A stretch of 24,650 bases of DNA from Bacillota bacterium (lineage in GTDB: Bacteria; Bacillota; Dethiobacteria; Dethiobacterales; Dethiobacteraceae), in assembly GCA_012800215.1 (NCBI GenBank), contig JAAZJT010000054.1, positions 1-24,650 on the forward strand, given 5' to 3'. The stretch's first letter is position 1, and the number at the start of each line of letters is the position of its first letter. The notes below the pieces were generated by a model. It was not told the origin of the DNA. It made no database searches and worked only from the letters and a program-made list of their open reading frames with translations. A program made the translations under genes and the position numbers. Of this stretch, positions 21,178-24,650 are shown piece after piece.

Positions 21178-21195
21178 GCCTGGCGTAAGCCAGGC
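21178..21195. terminator. Terminator shared by converging genes
   Basis: GCCTGGC-GTAA-GCCAGGC, a 7-bp stem with a GNRA-type loop, followed by TTTAATTTTC on the plus strand. It lies between the spore lipoprotein stop and the mtaD stop (21197), and its T-run falls inside the last codons of mtaD. Confidence 0.8.
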
Positions 21196-21196
21196 T

Positions 21197-22495
21197 TTAA
21201 TTTTCTTCTTCTTTTAGCAATAACTCTGCCCGCTGCTGTGCCTGAAAAAGAATTTTCTCTTCATCTAATGTTGTCAGCTTACCATTTTCACAAAGAATTT
21301 TACCATTAACCATTACCAGCTCTATATCAGATGGTTGGGCAGCATATACCAGATGTGCAACGAGGTCGTGTTGTGGTACCAGATGAGGGCGCTGCAAATT
21401 GATCACAATTAAATCGGCTTTCTGTCCGGGTGTTATTGCTCCTACATCCTCCAGAAATACTGCTTTAGCTCCCATTCGCGTAGCCATAGTCAATGCTTGC
21501 TGCGCCGTAATGGCTGTGGGGTCTAAATTAACTCCTTTATGTAGTAGTGCAGCCAAACGCATTTCTTCCAACATATCCAAATTGTTATTACTGGCAGCTC
21601 CATCAGTTCCCAATCCAACTGTAATCCCTTTGTCCACAAGCTCTGGTAGCGGTGCAATGCCGCTACCAAGTTTTAAATTACTACCGGGGTTGTGAGCAAC
21701 ATGAACATTATTTTCGCACATTATTTCCATATCTTCATCTGTCAGATGAACACAGTGAGCAGCAAGAACAGGCCGTGTAAAAAAACCAAGATTATTTAGT
21801 AATTGTACCGGTGTTACTCCATACTGACTGCGAATAGTTTTCACCTCATCTATTGTCTCCGACAAATGAATATGTAAAGGTACATTTAGTTTTTCCTGTA
21901 AAGCAAGTACTTTTTTTAAATAATCTGGTGGACATGTATAAGGAGCATGGGGACCCAGCATTGTAGAAATACGGCCATCTCCGCGCCCCTGCCAGTGTTT
22001 TACAAACTGTTCGCTCTCTTCCAGGGCCGCGTCTGCTTCTGCGCCGACACCAACCATCCCCCTGCATAAAACAGCTCTGATACCTGCTTCTTCTACCGCT
22101 TCTGCCACCTGATCCATAAAAAAATACATATCAGCAAAGGTAGTAGTGCCACCTTTAATCATTTCCGCCAAAGCCAACATAGTTCCCCAATAAACATCTT
22201 CCCGCTTAAGGCGCGCTTCCATCGGCCAGATTCGCTTTTCCAACCAGTACATTAAAGGAACATCATCAGCATATGAACGCAATAACGACATGGCAGCGTG
22301 ACTGTGAGAATTAACAAAACCTGGTGCTACCAGTTTGCCGCGGCCATCAATTATTGTTGTAAATTTTTCCTGCCACTCTTTAGTAGGGCCAACATAAACA
22401 ATGTTTTGCCCCTCAACTACCACATCAGCATCAGTTAGTATCTCAAAATTATCATTAACAGTAATAACTGTGGTTTGACTGATTAATATTTTCAT
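21197..22495 (-). CDS. mtaD: 5-methylthioadenosine/S-adenosylhomocysteine deaminase
   Basis: A 432-residue amidohydrolase that deaminates MTA (to methylthioinosine), SAH and sometimes adenosine. Metal and substrate motifs: VNSHSHAAMSLLRSYADD (H64, H66), HIHLSETIDE, LAAHCVHLTDEDM, VAHNPGSNLKLGSGIAP and GLGTDGAASNNNLDM. The length fits (420-440). Its ATG overlaps the aldolase stop by one base (TAATG), with GAGGAGGTC inside the aldolase gene, so it is translated in the same message as mtnP, mtnA and the aldolase. In this company MTA is the probable main substrate. Confidence 0.92.
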   Translation of the reverse strand: MKILISQTTVITVNDNFEILTDADVVVEGQNIVYVGPTKEWQEKFTTIIDGRGKLVAPGFVNSHSHAAMSLLRSYADDVPLMYWLEKRIWPMEARLKREDVYWGTMLALAEMIKGGTTTFADMYFFMDQVAEAVEEAGIRAVLCRGMVGVGAEADAALEESEQFVKHWQGRGDGRISTMLGPHAPYTCPPDYLKKVLALQEKLNVPLHIHLSETIDEVKTIRSQYGVTPVQLLNNLGFFTRPVLAAHCVHLTDEDMEIMCENNVHVAHNPGSNLKLGSGIAPLPELVDKGITVGLGTDGAASNNNLDMLEEMRLAALLHKGVNLDPTAITAQQALTMATRMGAKAVFLEDVGAITPGQKADLIVINLQRPHLVPQHDLVAHLVYAAQPSDIELVMVNGKILCENGKLTTLDEEKILFQAQQRAELLLKEEEN

Positions 22496-23145
22496 TATTT
22501 GACCTCCTCACGCAAACCAGGTCCGTAAGAGGTGAGATAGAATTGACGCATACTGTGAATATCAGCCGGACTTAATTCTTGCAGCTGGCCCAGCATTTTG
22601 GCCGCTACTACTACCTGAGCAGTTTTCTCCACTATGCGGCATACATTCAGTGCTTCCGTCAAATCTCTGCCTAACCCAATCAGGCCATGGTTTGCCAATA
22701 ATACGGCATTTTTGGCACCGAGAGCTTTTAAGGTATTCTCAGCCAATTCAGGACTCCCGGGTAATGCATAGTCTGCCACATCCACTCCTCCGCCAACAAT
22801 CTGAACCAAATCTTCAACCACAGGCGGAATTGGTGCATGTGCTACCGCAAACGCTGTTGCGTAAATGCTGTGCGTATGGATTACAGCTTTACAATCTTCA
22901 CGTTGTTGATAACAGGCTGCATGTAATCGCCATTCCGATGAAGGTTTCCATAAACCTTCTGTTTCTTCAGTTTGTAGATTTATTTTAACAAAATCCTGTG
23001 TTTGGATAGCAGTGTAGGGCATGCCGCTTGGTGTAATCCAAAAGCAATTATCTTCCCGCACAGAGATATTTCCCCATGTGCCCAATACTAAGTTCTCTTG
23101 GCACATAGACTTTATTGTCTGCAGCATTTGTAATTTACACTCCAT
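22495..23145 (-). CDS. Class II aldolase, probably 5-methylthioribulose-1-phosphate aldolase (DHAP shunt)
   Basis: A 216-residue zinc aldolase of the FucA/AraD/adducin family. LGTWGNISVR (21-30), WKPSSEWRLHAA (with catalytic-type Glu71), IHTHSIYATA (zinc His90, His92) and LLANHGLIGLG (His153) are all intact. In known organisms (Rhodospirillum rubrum, pathogenic E. coli) an aldolase of this family placed with mtnP and mtnA cleaves methylthioribulose-1-phosphate to dihydroxyacetone phosphate and 2-methylthioacetaldehyde. Here it lies between mtnA and mtaD with overlaps on both sides (11 bases and 1 base), which favours that substrate over fuculose or ribulose phosphates. A dehydratase (MtnB) is also in this superfamily, and no mtnW, mtnC, mtnD or mtnX is seen downstream, but the operon extends beyond the window on the upstream side. 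AGGAGGGG precedes the ATG. Confidence 0.85.
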   Translation of the reverse strand: MECKLQMLQTIKSMCQENLVLGTWGNISVREDNCFWITPSGMPYTAIQTQDFVKINLQTEETEGLWKPSSEWRLHAACYQQREDCKAVIHTHSIYATAFAVAHAPIPPVVEDLVQIVGGGVDVADYALPGSPELAENTLKALGAKNAVLLANHGLIGLGRDLTEALNVCRIVEKTAQVVVAAKMLGQLQELSPADIHSMRQFYLTSYGPGLREEVK

Positions 23146-24187
23146 ACTGAAGCCCCTCCTGCAGGTGCATTAGGCTCTCTCGTGTCGGCTGCCTCACCAC
23201 ACCGATTTCTGTAATTATAGCAGTTATTAAAGCAGCAGGTGTAATATCGAAGGCAGGGTTGTAGCAGCAAACGCCGTCAGGGGCAATTCTCGTGCCGGCA
23301 AAATGAGTTAATTCCGCTTCGTCTCGCTCCTCTATCGGGATTTGCCCGCCATCCTGTAGAGTAAAGTCAAATGTGGAAATAGGGGCTGCAACATAAAACG
23401 GGATTTGGTGTGCTTTAGCCAACACTGCTAGAGAATATGTGCCAATTTTATTTGCCACATCGCCATTGGCAGCAATACGATCTGCTCCGACAATAACCAA
23501 ATCTACCTGTCTTTGCTGCATGAGAAAGCCTGCCATGTTATCAGCAATTAAAGTAACAGGAATATTATCCTGCATCATTTCCCAAGTTGTTAAGCGGGCA
23601 CCCTGTAAATAAGGTCTTGTTTCACCTGCAAAAACTGAAATTTCTTTGTTTTGTTCCACAGCTCTGCGGATAATGCCCAGAGCCGTCCCATAACCCACCG
23701 TAGCCAAAGCACCGGCATTGCAATGTGTAAGAATGCGTGCCTGCTGAGGAATAAGCTCAGCCCCCAAAGCACTAAGTTTCTTATTAACAGCGATATCTTC
23801 TGAAGCTATCTTTTCCGCTTCTGCCCACAAAATGTTTTCCCATTCTTCTGTTGTTTTGCCTTGCTGCGTTCGTGCCACATTCAACATACGTTCCACTGCC
23901 CACATCAAATTAACAGCAGTAGGACGGGTAGACTTCAGTCCTTCTGCTGCTTCAGCCAAACCGGCTAAAAATTGTTTTTGTGTACTTTTTTTCAAAGCAG
24001 TAGCCGCCAAAGCCATGCCAAAAGCAGCAGCAGCGCCAATGGCAGGTGCTCCGCGGACAACCATCTTTTTTATCGCTTGCGCCACATCATGCCAGTTACT
24101 ACATTCAACATATTGTATCTGCGTAGGCAGCAAACGTTGATCCAGTAATAATATTTTTTCACCTACAATACGTATTGCTTTGACCAT
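23135..24187 (-). CDS. mtnA: S-methyl-5-thioribose-1-phosphate isomerase
   Basis: A 350-residue eIF2B-alpha-like isomerase converting methylthioribose-1-phosphate to methylthioribulose-1-phosphate. Motifs: RGAPAIGAAAAFG (45-57), THCNAGALATVGYGTALG with catalytic Cys156, ETRPYLQGARLT (189-200) and IVGADRIAANGDVANKIGTY with Asp236. The length is normal. The start at the ATG 24187 has only a weak ribosome binding site (AGGTG), and the distance to the mtnP stop is 11 bases, so it depends on translation from upstream. It overlaps the aldolase by 11 bases. Confidence 0.95.
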   Translation of the reverse strand: MVKAIRIVGEKILLLDQRLLPTQIQYVECSNWHDVAQAIKKMVVRGAPAIGAAAAFGMALAATALKKSTQKQFLAGLAEAAEGLKSTRPTAVNLMWAVERMLNVARTQQGKTTEEWENILWAEAEKIASEDIAVNKKLSALGAELIPQQARILTHCNAGALATVGYGTALGIIRRAVEQNKEISVFAGETRPYLQGARLTTWEMMQDNIPVTLIADNMAGFLMQQRQVDLVIVGADRIAANGDVANKIGTYSLAVLAKAHQIPFYVAAPISTFDFTLQDGGQIPIEERDEAELTHFAGTRIAPDGVCCYNPAFDITPAALITAIITEIGVVRQPTRESLMHLQEGLQYGV

Positions 24188-24198
24188 TTCTTAAACAC

Positions 24199-24650
24199 CT
24201 ACAATAGTATATTGTGACCAAGAGAGTGGCAGGAACAATTTCTGTTTTCCGGTAGACGTAAAATGGCTTCTGCCAATAAACGCTGCACTTTAATTACATT
24301 ATTTTCCATCACATCAAGAACTTCCTGATGAGAAAGCACAGTTGGTGAAATGCCGGCGGCAAAATTGGTACATAAAGCTACTGTACTGTAGCAGATGCCT
24401 GCTTCACGGGCTAGCACTACCTCCGGAACATTCGTCATCCCCACCAAGTCGCCGCCTAATTGTTTAAACATTTTTATTTCAGCTGGAGTTTCAAAGCGCG
24501 GCCCTTCTGTGCAAACGTAAACCCCACCCTGGAGAAGTTCCAATCCTACACCTCTAGCCGACTGCAATAAAATAGCATTAAGTTCGGCGCAATATGGTTC
24601 TGTAAAATCAGTATGTACGACCCCTGCCTCCCCGCCTGTAAAAAAGGTAG
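24199..24650 (-). CDS. mtnP: MtnP-family nucleoside phosphorylase, C-terminal part (MTA or methylthioinosine phosphorylase)
   Basis: About the last 150 residues are in the window, reading TFFTGGEAGVVHTDFTEPYC and on, ending RNCSCHSLGHNILL. The 5' end is cut by the window edge. The family pattern VYVCTEGPRFETPAEIKMF and DLVGMTNVPEVVLAREAGIC matches trimeric MTA phosphorylases, which split MTA with phosphate to adenine and methylthioribose-1-phosphate. In the base-binding segment it has ALCTNFAAG: asparagine (TN), where adenine-specific MTA phosphorylases have TDYD. Asn is the 6-oxopurine form found in PNP, so it may prefer methylthioinosine made by the MtaD in the same operon. It is the first visible gene of the operon, with mtnA starting 11 bases after its stop. 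The call as MtnP family is firm; the substrate is inference. Confidence 0.85.
   Translation of the reverse strand, partial: TFFTGGEAGVVHTDFTEPYCAELNAILLQSARGVGLELLQGGVYVCTEGPRFETPAEIKMFKQLGGDLVGMTNVPEVVLAREAGICYSTVALCTNFAAGISPTVLSHQEVLDVMENNVIKVQRLLAEAILRLPENRNCSCHSLGHNILL

Noticed and set aside
1..24650. CRISPR array, rRNA genes, prophage or toxin-antitoxin system
   Set aside because: No regularly spaced repeats, no rRNA-like sequence, no phage structural genes and no recognisable toxin-antitoxin pair were seen.

Overview
The window looks like chromosomal DNA of a low-GC, anaerobic, endospore-forming Firmicute (Clostridia; a Peptococcaceae- or Syntrophomonas-like bacterium would fit). Sporulation is indicated by an alpha/beta small acid-soluble spore protein gene with a sigma-G-like promoter and by a YhcN/YlaJ-type spore lipoprotein. 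Anaerobic C1 metabolism is indicated by a corrinoid protein next to a UroD-superfamily methyltransferase homologue. Shine-Dalgarno sequences are strong (AGGAGG types), and several starts are TTG or GTG. No species can be named from sequence reading alone.

Layout. 1-1470 (minus): start of a corrinoid-protein gene and the UroD-family gene upstream of it, a two-gene methyltransferase unit. 1471-2610: a degenerate, AT-rich region with inverted repeats and only the C-terminal end of an MFS transporter, so probably a deletion or insertion scar. 2611-2802 (minus): SASP gene. 3044-7241 (plus): ABC exporter, 6-phosphofructokinase, and a ThiD-ThiN fusion for thiamine synthesis; the last two are coupled. 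7246-8549 (minus): an exported protein of unknown function and a YhfI/RNase Z-like metallo-beta-lactamase-fold hydrolase. 8765-11746 (plus): a 55-residue unknown protein overlapping an ATP-grasp gene, a small helical protein, an amidohydrolase and a zinc-ribbon protein. 11808-17801 (minus): murE, a homocitrate-synthase-type gene (nifV-like), and proA, proB and proC, transcribed proC-proB-proA with 8-base overlaps from a clear sigma-A promoter. 17992-18067 (plus): tRNA-Trp(CCA) with its own promoter and terminator. 18167-20474 (minus): a zinc-ribbon protein, a membrane-anchored protein, a tautomerase, a YpmA/DUF4264-like protein and surE. 20604-21164 (plus): the spore lipoprotein. 21197-24650 (minus): a tightly packed operon, mtnP homologue (cut by the window end), mtnA, class II aldolase, mtaD.

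The most coherent system is the last operon. Together its four genes could convert 5'-methylthioadenosine (MTA) by deamination to methylthioinosine, phosphorolysis to methylthioribose-1-phosphate, isomerisation to methylthioribulose-1-phosphate, and aldol cleavage to dihydroxyacetone phosphate plus 2-methylthioacetaldehyde. This would be a DHAP-shunt form of MTA disposal that uses neither oxygen nor the rest of the classical methionine salvage pathway. The phosphorylase homologue carries a TN motif where adenosine-type MTA phosphorylases have TD, which agrees with an inosine-type substrate supplied by MtaD.

Other points of interest: MurE has DNPG in place of the meso-diaminopimelate motif DNPR; the ThiN domain is short and degenerate; the phosphofructokinase mixes ATP-type and PPi-type residues; the UroD-family protein lacks the usual cysteine zinc ligands; and several dyads sit on promoters or ribosome binding sites.
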